NCBI GenBank assembly: GCA_902362805.1
Contig: CABIXY010000001.1
Location: 424,053 to 488,052 of the forward strand
Source of the DNA: Eubacteriaceae bacterium
GTDB lineage: Bacteria > Bacillota > Clostridia > Peptostreptococcales > Anaerovoracaceae
Direction of reading: 5' to 3'
DNA length: 64,000 bases
Shown here: positions 43,335 through 51,609 of the stretch, piece by piece
Position numbering within the stretch: the first letter of the stretch is position 1
How the letters are laid out: each line of letters starts with the position of its first letter
Translations under genes and position numbers: made by a program
Notes under the pieces: generated by a model
The model's input: the letters and a program-made list of their open reading frames with translations, nothing else
What the model was told of the DNA's origin: nothing
The model's database searches: none

Positions 43335-44056
43335 TTTATTTCCTCCTTATACAGAACTGGGCCGTCCTTGCAGATTCGCTTGTACCCGTATTTTGTCTCG
43401 CAGGTGCAGCCCATGCATGCGCCGAATCCGCATGCCATTCTCGCCTCAAAGCTGAACTGACCGTCTGGCGAGGTGTCGTAAACGGCTTTCAGCATCGGTT
43501 CTGGTCCGCAGGTGTAGACATAATCAAAATTGATCTCCTTCATCGCGTCGGTGACAAAGCCTTTGATTCCCATGGAACCATCGACGGTGGTGATGATCGG
43601 TTCAATTCCCAGCACCTGAAATTCCTTGGTCAGGATGATGTCTTCTCTTCCGTTGAAGCCGGTGATGACTTTGGGGATGACACCTTGGTCGACCAGGCTT
43701 TCGGCTAACCCGTAGAGCGGAGGGACACCGATGCCGCCGCCGACCAAAAGTGGCTGCTTGCCGCCCTTTGCTGTGTCAAAACCGTTTCCCAGAGGCATGA
43801 GGACGTCCAGCAAGCCGCCCTTCTGCATTTCGGACAGGGCTTTTGTTCCTTCTCCCACTACCTTGAAGATGATGGTCAGAAAGTCGGGTCCATAGCTGTA
43901 GATGGAGATGGGTCTTCTCAGATAAAACCCATCCAGCTTGATGTTGATGAACTGTCCTGGTGCGCTGATTTCGCTGCAGTCGCCCGTCAGGGTCATTGCA
44001 AAAATACCGTTTTGAATTTTTTTCAGGTGGTCTATTTTAAGCAGTTGTCTCTTCAT
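43328..44056 (-). CDS. pyrK: Dihydroorotate dehydrogenase B, electron transfer subunit
   Basis: 242 residues. FAD-binding segment with RRPISIYSYG, NAD domain with GGGIGVPPLYGLAE, and a C-terminal [2Fe-2S] motif (CGFGACMGCTC plus a downstream Cys). It transfers electrons from PyrD to NAD+. Overlaps pyrC by 20 bp. Confidence 0.96.
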   Translation of the reverse strand: MKRQLLKIDHLKKIQNGIFAMTLTGDCSEISAPGQFINIKLDGFYLRRPISIYSYGPDFLTIIFKVVGEGTKALSEMQKGGLLDVLMPLGNGFDTAKGGKQPLLVGGGIGVPPLYGLAESLVDQGVIPKVITGFNGREDIILTKEFQVLGIEPIITTVDGSMGIKGFVTDAMKEINFDYVYTCGPEPMLKAVYDTSPDGQFSFEARMACGFGACMGCTCETKYGYKRICKDGPVLYKEEIKW

Positions 44057-45317
44057 ATCGAATCTCTCCTTCTACGAGGGTCATGGTGATGCGTCCGTCT
44101 ACTTCCCATCCGGCAAAAGGCGTCGCCTTGCCCATGCTGGCGAACTCCGCCGGATCTATGGTGTGGTGTTCTGCCAGATCAATAACCGTCAGGTCGGCAG
44201 GCTGTCCGTCTTCGATGGTGCCGCCGGCGAGACCGAAGCGTCTGCGCGGGTTCACTGACATGAGTTCAATCAGCTTTTCCAGGGAAATGATGCCCTTCTT
44301 CACTAAATGGGTGTAGAGAATTGGAAAGCTGGTTTCAAGACCGACGATGCCGAAGGCGCTTCCGGCAAGCCCTTTTGCCTTTTCCTCTGCGCTGTGAGGG
44401 GCATGGTCCGTAGCGATCATGTCGATGGTTCCGTCCTGGATGCCTCTGATCAAAGCGTCACGGTCTTTGGCATCTCTCAGTGGCGGGTTCATCTTGAAAC
44501 GACCATCCTCTTGCAGGTCTGCATCAGAAAGCACCAGATAGTGCGGTCCTGTCTCGCAGGTGACGTCGATGCCTTTTTCCTTGGCGCATCGGATGATGTC
44601 AACCGTTTCTTTTGTTGAAATGTGACATACGTGATAACCGGCGCCAGTCTTTTCGGAGAGTTTCACATCTCTTTCGACCTGTTTCCATTCGCTTTCAGAG
44701 CAGATACCCTTGTGTCCGTGCTCCTCGGCGTAAGTTCCCTCGTGGATATAGCCACCGTCCAGGAGGCTTTCGTCCTCGCAGTGGGCGACAATCAGCTTGT
44801 TCAGCTTCTTTGCGCGCTCCATTGCGGATTCCATCAGGTCTCCTGTCTGTACGCCTTTTCCGTCGTCAGAAAATGCGCATACGTGGGGTGCTAGTTCTTC
44901 CATGTCTGCGAGGGCGCTGCGGCCGTTTTGCTCCATGGTGATGGTTCCGTAAGGAACGACCTTGACCTTGGCATTCTCTTTGATGATGTCAAGCTGAACT
45001 TGCAGGGCTTCCATGGTAGAAGGGACGGGGTTCAGATTGGGCATCGGACAGATGCAGGTGTAACCCCCTCTAGCTGCCGCCGCTGTGCCTGTGGCAATGG
45101 TCTCTTTATAAAAAAAGCCAGGTTCACGCAAATGCACATGTACATCTGTGAAACCCGGCACTATGACCTTGTCGGTGCAGTCAACGATTCTGTCTGCACG
45201 GTCGATATTTAAAGAGCTTAAGGAATTAACAAAAACTTTACCGTCAGAAACAAAAACGTCTCTCTTTTCGAATCCTCTTGGTGTAAAAACAGTACCATTT
45301 TTGAATAAAGTTGTCAT
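44037..45317 (-). CDS. pyrC: Dihydroorotase
   Basis: 426 residues, class I type. Zinc motif DVHVHLREPGF (about 59), the TDHAPHS motif (about 305) and NPRRRFGLAGG near the end. First gene of the operon; it closes carbamoyl aspartate to dihydroorotate. RBS AAAGGAGCC on the minus strand. Confidence 0.96.
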   Translation of the reverse strand: MTTLFKNGTVFTPRGFEKRDVFVSDGKVFVNSLSSLNIDRADRIVDCTDKVIVPGFTDVHVHLREPGFFYKETIATGTAAAARGGYTCICPMPNLNPVPSTMEALQVQLDIIKENAKVKVVPYGTITMEQNGRSALADMEELAPHVCAFSDDGKGVQTGDLMESAMERAKKLNKLIVAHCEDESLLDGGYIHEGTYAEEHGHKGICSESEWKQVERDVKLSEKTGAGYHVCHISTKETVDIIRCAKEKGIDVTCETGPHYLVLSDADLQEDGRFKMNPPLRDAKDRDALIRGIQDGTIDMIATDHAPHSAEEKAKGLAGSAFGIVGLETSFPILYTHLVKKGIISLEKLIELMSVNPRRRFGLAGGTIEDGQPADLTVIDLAEHHTIDPAEFASMGKATPFAGWEVDGRITMTLVEGEIRYEETTA

Positions 45318-45370
45318 GGATTTCCGGCTCCTTTCTTCATATTAAAATTATTTTTGCTCAAATCTTCAAT

Positions 45371-45399
45371 ATGTTATCATGGATTTGCATGCTTGTCAA
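45371..45399 (-). promoter_or_regulatory. Promoter of the pyrimidine operon
   Basis: Minus-strand TTGACA (45394-45399), 17 nt, TAACAT (45371-45376). The leader would be only about 47 nt, with no room for a PyrR-type attenuator, and no pyrR gene is present. Confidence 0.75.
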
Positions 45400-45538
45400 T
45401 AGGGTTAAGAAAAGTTCTAAAAAATGTATTCAAAGCGTGCACACCGCGCGTCACTGCAGGTCTGTCAAAAACTCCGTAATGAGGGGGGAGGAGAGGGTTG
45501 TCGTGCTGGTTTTACCCGTCATTTTATGAAAAAAGGCC

Positions 45539-45683
45539 AAAAACGCCTAAAACTTTCGGCTGCTGAGGCTCCGCAACGGCAGCCTGGGCAGGAACTGCGA
45601 CGAAGTTTCAACGGTTACAGCAGGCGTTGCGGGGACACTCCCTTTGCAGCCCGCAGTTTTTTTAGGCGTTTTTGCGTTTTTTT
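45539..45683. repeat. 135-bp palindromic element or structured RNA
   Basis: A 14-base arm (AAAAACGCCTAAAA, 45539-45552) pairs with 45660-45673, enclosing a GC-rich interior with further stems (GGCTGC / GCAGCC at 45558-45585; GCGGG / CCCGC). A T run follows at 45677-45683. It lies in the 483-bp gene-free space between two divergent minus/minus units (45318-45800). Confidence 0.5.
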
Positions 45684-45758
45684 GTGACAATAGGGGTTAA
45701 ATGGATGATCTACAGGGGCTTTTTTGGGCATTTTGAAAACGTTAAGCTGCATAATAAA

Positions 45759-45777
45759 GGGACGCCGAAGGCGTCCC
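45759..45777 (-). terminator. Terminator after the secreted protein gene
   Basis: An 8-bp stem (GGGACGCC / GGCGTCCC) with a 3-nt loop; on the minus strand it is followed by TTTATTAT. Confidence 0.65.
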
Positions 45778-45800
45778 AATGTCGCTGCGCAAATATGTAA

Positions 45801-46261
45801 TTAAGAGAATACCCCTGTTGGACTGCAGGTCAGAGTGACCGTTTTGGTCTTGGAGTCTATGACTTTCCCGGCATAGTATTGTTTGCCTGTAGCGGTTGCA
45901 CTGGCTGAATTGCCAGATTTGCTGCCGCTGATGTTAGATACTTTCCATGTTGCATTTTGTGCTGCGGCTGATGGCGTTGATGAAGTGCATTTGGCCGTGC
46001 CGTTGCCATAGGTGAAGGTGCCGGTAACCCTCACGTACCACAGCCGTTCGCCAGATGAAGATTCATAGTAAGCGGTTTTTGACTTTGTCTTTGTCGTGGT
46101 GGAGACTGCTTGCGCGGTATTTAATGATGCGTCTTCGATGATGGTGACATAGCGGCTGCCGTCATCAAGATATTCCACAGTGGTGACCGCATCAGATGCA
46201 TATACGGGCTGCATTGCAAAAATCAGTATAGCAGTCAATACAAAAAAATTACTTTTTTCAT
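45801..46261 (-). CDS. Small secreted protein, signal peptide out of frame at a T7 tract
   Basis: The mature part is a ~125-residue Thr/Ser-rich secreted protein (ERLWYVRVTGTFTYGNGTAK, SGNSASATATGKQYY), a type common in Clostridia and of unknown role. The open frame begins only at TTG 46238. The natural start, ATG 46261 with GGAGGG upstream, runs into TGA after 8 codons, but a -1 shift at the T7 tract (46242-46248) joins MKKVIFFVL to TAILIFAMQPVYA, a perfect signal peptide. Either phase variation, frameshifting or a mutation. Confidence 0.55.
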
Positions 46262-46270
46262 GATGCCCTC

Positions 46271-46657
46271 CTATTCAATAATAATGGTTTCATGAGTCAT
46301 AATGGAATTTTGTGCTTCTTTGTAAAGGTCATAGTAGAAATAGGTTCTTGCACAGAGCACAACTACGACAACGATGGTAATGATGACAATTGCCTTTGCG
46401 ATGGTTTTGCGCAGCGAAATCCTTTTGCATAATTGCGGCTGATCCAAAGATGTTATGTAATTGTATACGGCATCTTCTGGTTCTTCGAAATGGCTGACAA
46501 CATCCTCCCAGGTACAACTAGGGTTCAACTCGATATATTCTGTTATGGATGCTTTTAAATTCTTGATGAATATCCGCTCTTCCTTTCCATAAATCGGTAA
46601 TAGAAGATGAATTTCTTTCAGATACTGTTTTAGCTGTATTTCAATCCCTTGGTTCAT
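46271..46657 (-). CDS. Small membrane protein cotranscribed with PadR regulator
   Basis: 128 residues from ATG 46657 (ACGGAGGAAG upstream). The N-terminal half is a helical cytoplasmic domain (KASITEYIELNPSCTWEDVV) as in DUF1700/DUF6120-type partners of PadR regulators; one membrane helix follows at about 90-110 (AIVIITIVVVVVLCA). It overlaps the PadR gene by 17 bp. Such pairs usually respond to cell-envelope stress or peptides. Confidence 0.65.
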   Translation of the reverse strand: MNQGIEIQLKQYLKEIHLLLPIYGKEERIFIKNLKASITEYIELNPSCTWEDVVSHFEEPEDAVYNYITSLDQPQLCKRISLRKTIAKAIVIITIVVVVVLCARTYFYYDLYKEAQNSIMTHETIIIE

Positions 46658-47009
46658 CTTCTTCCTCCGTAAAATCGAGATCACTGGTGAGTATCCGTTC
46701 GATGCCCACGGTAATCTCATTGTAGTCTTCTAGCAAATCTGCCAGACGTTCCCTGCCTGCATCCTCCAGATGATAATAGACACGGACGCGGCGCTTGCCA
46801 ATAGGCATTTCCCTGTCGGAAATGTAGCCGTTCTTTAGCAGCTTGTACAGGGTAGGGTACAGCGTGCTCTCTGTTACGATGACATTACCGTCAGACTGCT
46901 TTTTTATTAAAGTGGTCAATTGATAGCCATACAAGTCTTGTTTTTGTAAAAGGAACAGTACGATCATCTCTACTGTTCCCATTTTGAAATTACTTCGGCC
47001 TCTTGCCAT
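46641..47009 (-). CDS. PadR family transcriptional regulator
   Basis: 122 residues, a winged-helix PadR protein (DLYGYQLTTLIKK, TESTLYPTLYKLLKNG, KRRVRVYYHLEDAG). It is divergent from the ABC operon and likely represses it and itself. Its own promoter is TTGTTT-17-TATACT on the minus strand (47038-47066). RBS AAGGGGGGG. Confidence 0.88.
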   Translation of the reverse strand: MARGRSNFKMGTVEMIVLFLLQKQDLYGYQLTTLIKKQSDGNVIVTESTLYPTLYKLLKNGYISDREMPIGKRRVRVYYHLEDAGRERLADLLEDYNEITVGIERILTSDLDFTEEEDEPRD

Positions 47010-47089
47010 TTTGCCCCCCCTTAAATTTTATATATGAAGTATATCACAAAAATTATGAAAAAACAATACTATGAAAAACATAATATATA

Positions 47090-47118
47090 TTGACAAGCAC
47101 GCGCGAACAATGTAGAAT
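47090..47118 (+). promoter_or_regulatory. Promoter of the secreted protein/ABC operon
   Basis: TTGACA (47090-47095), 17 nt, TAGAAT (47113-47118). It lies back to back with the PadR promoter, with AT-rich near-palindromes between them. Confidence 0.75.
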
Positions 47119-47159
47119 GTAGAAAAGTAAGAAAATTACAAATAGTTAAAGTGGGAGGG

Positions 47160-47290
47160 ATGTGTATGATTGCACAAGAAAAGAGTTTTTCTAAAACTGT
47201 ACAGTGATTGAGGCCACGATGACATGTATTTAAGAAAAACTCTTATGGTTATTATGACGTAGAACTTGCCAAAAAGCAAGGTTGCTTTTT
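47160..47290 (+). promoter_or_regulatory. Structured leader with short ORF
   Basis: A 15-codon ORF (ATG 47166 or 47160, after GGGAGGG) is overlapped by a 12-bp inverted repeat (AAGAGTTTTTCT 47181-47192 / 47233-47244). A second hairpin (AAAAAGC / GCTTTTT, 47270-47290) lies just before the next ribosome site. The layout recalls attenuation leaders. Confidence 0.4.
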
Positions 47291-47306
47291 AAGAGAGGAG
47301 AACGAA

Positions 47307-47743
47307 ATGAATAAAGCAAGTAAAAAGACGATGCTCATAGGTATAGTGCTGGTGATAGTACTGGCATTGTCTGCATCGGTTGCTTTTGCAGCAACAGGTT
47401 CCTATAGTGGGTATACTTACAAATTCAAGGATCTTTATTCTACAAAATCTCTTACCAAGACTGGTACGGGGCATGGCTGTTTTAATGTTACAAAATATGG
47501 CGATGGCGAAGATTCAGATACTGCAATGGGCTATTGTGATTTTTGGTTGGAGTTTGAGAACGGAGCAAGAATAACAGACAAGGCTCAAGCTGGAAAAAAG
47601 TTGGGAAGACTACTTTGCGATATGACGGAACTCCATCATATTATAAAGGAACTAGCATGTTCCTCTGTATCAGTACATCTTTATCGACTTTAAACAGGCA
47701 ATATGCAGCAGGTAAATGGTCACCGGATAACGTAACTCTTTAG
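47307..47743 (+). CDS. Secreted protein, frame broken at an A6 tract
   Basis: The N-terminus is a clean signal peptide (MLIGIVLVIVLALSASVAFA). In the original frame the product is 128 residues with an unconvincing end. A -1 shift at A AAA AAG (about 47594-47600) continues as VGKTTLRYDGTPSYYKGTSM to TAG 47743, giving about 145 residues that look more protein-like. It may be the substrate of the ABC transporter encoded next. Not recognised; a bacteriocin-like or signalling peptide is possible but unsupported by motif. Confidence 0.5.
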
Positions 47744-47800
47744 AGGGAAAGTCAGGCTTCTTTTATAGAAGCCTGATCAATTTAGGAGAGGAGTTTTGAG

Positions 47801-48541
47801 ATGAGGTATTTTGGCTGGCAGTTAAGAAAAGAAGTTTTTGCTACTGAAACAATTTTCGTTTTTCTTGCGTTTATGATTTGCTATTTTTTTACGGGAATTA
47901 GTGAAGTAAGTTTCCATAATGTGTTTCTGTCGGATTTATTGCGAATAACATGCGAAAATGTGTTGGCGCTTATTTTCCCAATGTTAGTCTGTCTCCCTCT
48001 AGCGGTTAAGTATGTAACGGAATGGCAAAGTGGATATCTCTATTTAATGTTAAGCAAGATGTCGATAAAACGATATGTTCTTACAAAATTGCTGACTAAT
48101 GCGCTGATCGGGGGACTATTAGTGAGCATTCCGGCGGCAATTTGCCTGATTATGCTCGTGATAGACAAGGGGCTTTCGGTAGGTTCCTATATGGAGTCAT
48201 CCTGGCAGATTAACTTATTTCCCATGTTGTATGAAACACATCCGGTAGGTTATGCCTGTATGATGCTCCTGGCATTTTTCCTCTGCGGAGCAGTGTTTGC
48301 AACTCTAGGGCTTGGCATTGGTGCAATACTGAAAAAACGATATCTTGCCATCCTGCTGCCGTTGGCCTATTATATCGGTACTGCTGTTGCTTTCCCTGGC
48401 GGTCCTCTCAATGCAACAAATATGTATACATTGGGGCACCTTTTCTCAAACGAATTGATTTTTTGTCTGATTCATGAGATGATTCTCTTTATCGTCGGCG
48501 CAACGCTGTTTATCATGGGGGTGCAGCGGAATGTGGAATAA
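47801..48541 (+). CDS. ABC-2 type membrane subunit 1
   Basis: 246 residues with about six membrane helices (LIFPMLVCLPLAVKYV, ALIGGLLVSIPAAICLIML, YACMMLLAFFLCGAVFATLG). It is the first of three membrane genes followed by an ATPase, as in small ABC-2 exporters. Start ATG 47801 after AGGAGAGG. Overlaps the next gene by 11 bp. Confidence 0.7.
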   Translation: MRYFGWQLRKEVFATETIFVFLAFMICYFFTGISEVSFHNVFLSDLLRITCENVLALIFPMLVCLPLAVKYVTEWQSGYLYLMLSKMSIKRYVLTKLLTNALIGGLLVSIPAAICLIMLVIDKGLSVGSYMESSWQINLFPMLYETHPVGYACMMLLAFFLCGAVFATLGLGIGAILKKRYLAILLPLAYYIGTAVAFPGGPLNATNMYTLGHLFSNELIFCLIHEMILFIVGATLFIMGVQRNVE

Positions 48542-49331
48542 GTGGACTCGCAGGACCAAAAACGTTTTCAAATATAAAGTTAGACTGACAGGGATTGCTA
48601 TCATAGCAATTTTAAACATCGGATACCTGATCCACTTTATAAGAACAGATTGTTCCTATTTTGGAGGGTACACAGAAATCAATTTCACGAGCTTTATCCT
48701 TATCGTACTCAGTGAACAGCATTTTCTCACCTTTATGGTTCCTCTTTCTATTATCTATGGTGTCAGTGAGATGAATCGGGTACGTCTTACAGAAATATTG
48801 GTATACAAGGAGAGGAACCGTTGGGACAGACTGGCGATGATATCTGGGGTAATTTACAGTCTGGGGTATTTCTTGTTTTTAATCAGTGCAATAACAGCGA
48901 TAGCAAAGCTTTCTGGAATCAATTTTACACATCTGATGAAACCCTGTAATGGAATGGAATTTATTATCCCCTATACTTTGCAAAACAGCGAAACTGTAGA
49001 TATGGTCTCTATTGCTATAGCCAATGTGGGAAATGTACTGCTTTACTGCGTTACATTGGGCATTCTCTATCACTTCCTCTTATGTATTACTAAACGGAGG
49101 ACAGGGGCAGTGCTCCTCGAAATTTTCATTTTGATCATCATATTACTCTTTACAAAATCTTTGATGAGATGGACATATCCTTATACTTTTTTAGGAAATG
49201 TGATACCCAATGTAGGCGCAGATAAGCTGAATCTGGGTATAAACTGGATCTATTGGATCTTCATAAATCTTGCATTTGCTGGATTAACGATTTTTAGAAA
49301 TAGAAAACGGGAGTATGATCAAGATGAATAG
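48531..49331 (+). CDS. ABC-2 type membrane subunit 2
   Basis: 266 residues, polytopic (LTGIAIIAILNIGYLIHFI, SLGYFLFLISAITAIA, VLLEIFILIIILLF). No enzyme motif. Overlaps both neighbours, so the three membrane proteins are translationally coupled and probably form one complex. Confidence 0.65.
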   Translation: MWNKWTRRTKNVFKYKVRLTGIAIIAILNIGYLIHFIRTDCSYFGGYTEINFTSFILIVLSEQHFLTFMVPLSIIYGVSEMNRVRLTEILVYKERNRWDRLAMISGVIYSLGYFLFLISAITAIAKLSGINFTHLMKPCNGMEFIIPYTLQNSETVDMVSIAIANVGNVLLYCVTLGILYHFLLCITKRRTGAVLLEIFILIIILLFTKSLMRWTYPYTFLGNVIPNVGADKLNLGINWIYWIFINLAFAGLTIFRNRKREYDQDE

Positions 49332-50040
49332 CGGCAGAGTAATAAGGAGAGTTGTAATTTGGAATTTCCGCAAGACAGCAAAAACGCTCATCATTCTGGC
49401 GGTATGTACATTCTTGCTGTTGTACGGATATGCAAGATGGACAGGTGATTTACAGGAATTGTTCGAAGTATACCTGGGAGGGTTTCAAAGATCAGCTTTG
49501 CTGGCTTTGCTCTGGCTTCTCGTTCATCTGCCGGTTGAAGGATTTCTCTACAGCAACTTGATGGATATGGTGAACAAATCTTTTTATACCAAAATTTTGA
49601 AGTATAAGAGCAAAGAACGCTACCTTCATGCCTCGTTATGGACCTTGGCTCCGCAAATTTTGACGTATTATATCACGGGGTATGGACTCCTTCTGATATT
49701 AGTTGGCCGTGTAGATATGAAACTCATATTCTGGCAGGTGGGACTTGCAGGTCTAGAGTCGCTTAATATCATACTAGCTGCTTTGTTGATCAGCATGATT
49801 GATGTAAGATGGGAAAACATCGCATTTCCGGCGGTCGTGATCATAGAACTCGTGAATTGTATTTTATGTGGAAAGGCAAATGGTATATTCAGGTTCTTGC
49901 CTTTTACGCAAGGCAAGTTGTTGCTGCAAAAGGAATATTTTGATAATGGAGTCGCCTTGGTAACTTCGCTAATCATATTATGTATTGTCCTGATCTGTAC
50001 GGCGATGATATGGGTTAGAAAAGATGAAAGGAGTGAGTGA
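49315..50040 (+). CDS. ABC-2 type membrane subunit 3
   Basis: 241 residues with about six membrane helices (TLIILAVCTFLLLYGYA, LTYYITGYGLLLILVGRV, ALVTSLIILCIVLICTAMI). Overlaps gene 2 by 17 bp; the ATPase follows at once. Not individually recognised. Confidence 0.65.
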   Translation: MIKMNSGRVIRRVVIWNFRKTAKTLIILAVCTFLLLYGYARWTGDLQELFEVYLGGFQRSALLALLWLLVHLPVEGFLYSNLMDMVNKSFYTKILKYKSKERYLHASLWTLAPQILTYYITGYGLLLILVGRVDMKLIFWQVGLAGLESLNIILAALLISMIDVRWENIAFPAVVIIELVNCILCGKANGIFRFLPFTQGKLLLQKEYFDNGVALVTSLIILCIVLICTAMIWVRKDERSE

Positions 50041-50042
50041 TT

Positions 50043-50711
50043 ATGGGAATCATTGAACTAAAGGGCGTGACGAAGGCTTTTAAAAAATCACGGGTGTTAG
50101 AAGATATTTCTTTAGACTTACGAGAAGGGAAAATATACGGTTTTGTCGGCAGAAACGGAACTGGGAAAAGTGTGCTTTTTAAACTGATATGTGGGTTGAT
50201 GATTCCCTCTTCCGGAGAAATCACGGTAAATGGGAAAATTCTGAAAAACGGCGGGTTTGCAGAGGATATTGGGATTTTACTCGACAATACCGGTTTTATG
50301 CCGAGGATGTCTGCCTTTGATAACTTAAAATCCATTGCGGTGATTAATAACGTGATTTCTGATGAGCGCATCAAAGAGTGCATTCAGATTGTCGGCCTGG
50401 ATGCTAACGCTGATAAACATGTCAGCAAATATTCACTGGGTATGAAGCAGCGGTTAGGTATCGCACAGGCGATCATGGAATCGCCTAAGATCCTTTTGCT
50501 GGATGAACCGATGAACGGATTGGACGAACAGGGGGTAAAGGATATGCGTATTTTATTAAAGGAATATCAAAAAGAGCACGGTGCCACGATTTTGATTGCC
50601 AGTCATGACAAGGAGGACATCGCGGAACTGTGCGATGTCGTATATTCCATCAGTGGGGGAAAGATTAGACTGCGTGATGTTAGTCAAAATTTATCTAATC
50701 ACAATTGCTGA
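50043..50711 (+). CDS. ABC transporter ATP-binding protein
   Basis: 222 residues from ATG 50043 (AAAGGAG nine bases upstream; GTG 50037 is too close to it). Walker A GRNGTGKSVLF, signature KYSLGMKQRLGIAQ, Walker B ILLLDEPMNGLD and the H-loop ASHDKED are present. It powers the preceding membrane subunits, likely exporting a peptide or giving self-protection. Confidence 0.92.
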   Translation: MGIIELKGVTKAFKKSRVLEDISLDLREGKIYGFVGRNGTGKSVLFKLICGLMIPSSGEITVNGKILKNGGFAEDIGILLDNTGFMPRMSAFDNLKSIAVINNVISDERIKECIQIVGLDANADKHVSKYSLGMKQRLGIAQAIMESPKILLLDEPMNGLDEQGVKDMRILLKEYQKEHGATILIASHDKEDIAELCDVVYSISGGKIRLRDVSQNLSNHNC

Positions 50712-50882
50712 ACGAAAGTGCAGACAATGAATAATAGTAAGACTAATGGAATGACTATTAGAACTTTCAAATTATAATTTATCAGGAATGGATTTGAATT
50801 ACGGACTATCCACAGTGCGAAGAAAGAAAACCAAACGTGAATGGATAAAATGGGTTATCTGAACTGAAACATGATGAATTCT

Positions 50883-50919
50883 AGAGGGCTGCCGCCTAAC
50901 ATGAGGCAGCCCTCTTAAA
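50883..50919 (+). terminator. Terminator after the ABC operon
   Basis: An 11-bp stem (AGAGGGCTGCC / GGCAGCCCTCT) with an 11-nt loop; the reverse strand supplies a T-run, so it also serves the minus-strand genes to the right. The 170 bp before it holds nothing recognisable. Confidence 0.7.
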
Positions 50920-50925
50920 ATCAAC

Positions 50926-51078
50926 TTATGATATCGAGGAACGTTCATTTCTTGCCGCCTCATCAATGACATTTCTCAGTATTTCATCTGCTTCTTCAAT
51001 ACGGTTTTCTTCTACTTCCAATAACTTTTCTCGTAGCTGCAGCATCTGCGCGCACTTCTCAAGCGCATCAATTCCCAT
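50926..51078 (-). CDS. Short helical protein, possible Phd/YefM-like remnant
   Basis: 50 residues (MGIDALEKCAQMLQLREKLL...), starting three bases after the GNAT stop. It resembles the C-terminal helical half of Phd/YefM-type antitoxins (LREKLLEVEENRIEEADE) without their DNA-binding N-terminus. No toxin gene is adjacent. Coding is supported by tight coupling and a GGGGTGA site; the function is unclear. Confidence 0.45.
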   Translation of the reverse strand: MGIDALEKCAQMLQLREKLLEVEENRIEEADEILRNVIDEAARNERSSIS

Positions 51079-51080
51079 TT

Positions 51081-51596
51081 TCACCCCAGATAATCCTCTC
51101 TCAATATCGCCATGACATGCACGTCGTGATACTGGCCCATCTTCTTGCAGGCGCCGCGGGCGCAGCCCTCGTGCTGAAACCCCATGGACTCGTAGAGACG
51201 GCGTGCGGGCTCGTTGCCCGTATAGTAGTCCAGGTAGACACGGTGAAAGGTATCTTCCTTGAAGGCTCTGTCGAGAACCCACTTGAGCGCCTGGCGGCCA
51301 TAGCCTTTGCCGCGCAGGGCAGGATCTCCGATGTAGATGCGGTAAACTTCCAGGGAGTCCAGCTTACGGCTGATTCCATTGAGGTAGATTCTGCCGATAG
51401 GGTTGCCGCTTTGGTCGGTGATGGTGTACTGCTCTTTTTCCGGGTCTGCCTCGTTCAGAACAAATTCTCTGATCACTTCCTCGTAGGTCTGTCCGTCGGC
51501 GATGCTGAAAAACTCGGTTACCTCAGGAGTCTGTTCCCACTGATAGAACTGCTGGCAATCCGCCAGTACAGATGGGCGTACTTGAATCATTTCCAT
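51081..51596 (-). CDS. GNAT family N-acetyltransferase
   Basis: 171 residues. Acetyl-CoA motif RGKGYGRQALKWVLDRAF and the following LDYYTGNEPARRLYESMGF are typical of RimJ/RimL-like GNATs. The substrate is unknown. It lies 13 bp downstream of the CvpA gene on the same strand. Confidence 0.85.
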   Translation of the reverse strand: MEMIQVRPSVLADCQQFYQWEQTPEVTEFFSIADGQTYEEVIREFVLNEADPEKEQYTITDQSGNPIGRIYLNGISRKLDSLEVYRIYIGDPALRGKGYGRQALKWVLDRAFKEDTFHRVYLDYYTGNEPARRLYESMGFQHEGCARGACKKMGQYHDVHVMAILREDYLG

Positions 51597-51609
51597 TGTA
51601 TCATCCTTT

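Noticed and set aside
45318..45400. PyrR attenuator in the pyr leader
   Set aside because: The leader is about 47 nt with no antiterminator or terminator pair, and no pyrR is present.
47307..47743. Lactococcin-972-type bacteriocin with its ABC immunity transporter
   Set aside because: Gene order is suggestive, but the mature sequence lacks the family's Trp/Gly pattern and the frame is broken.
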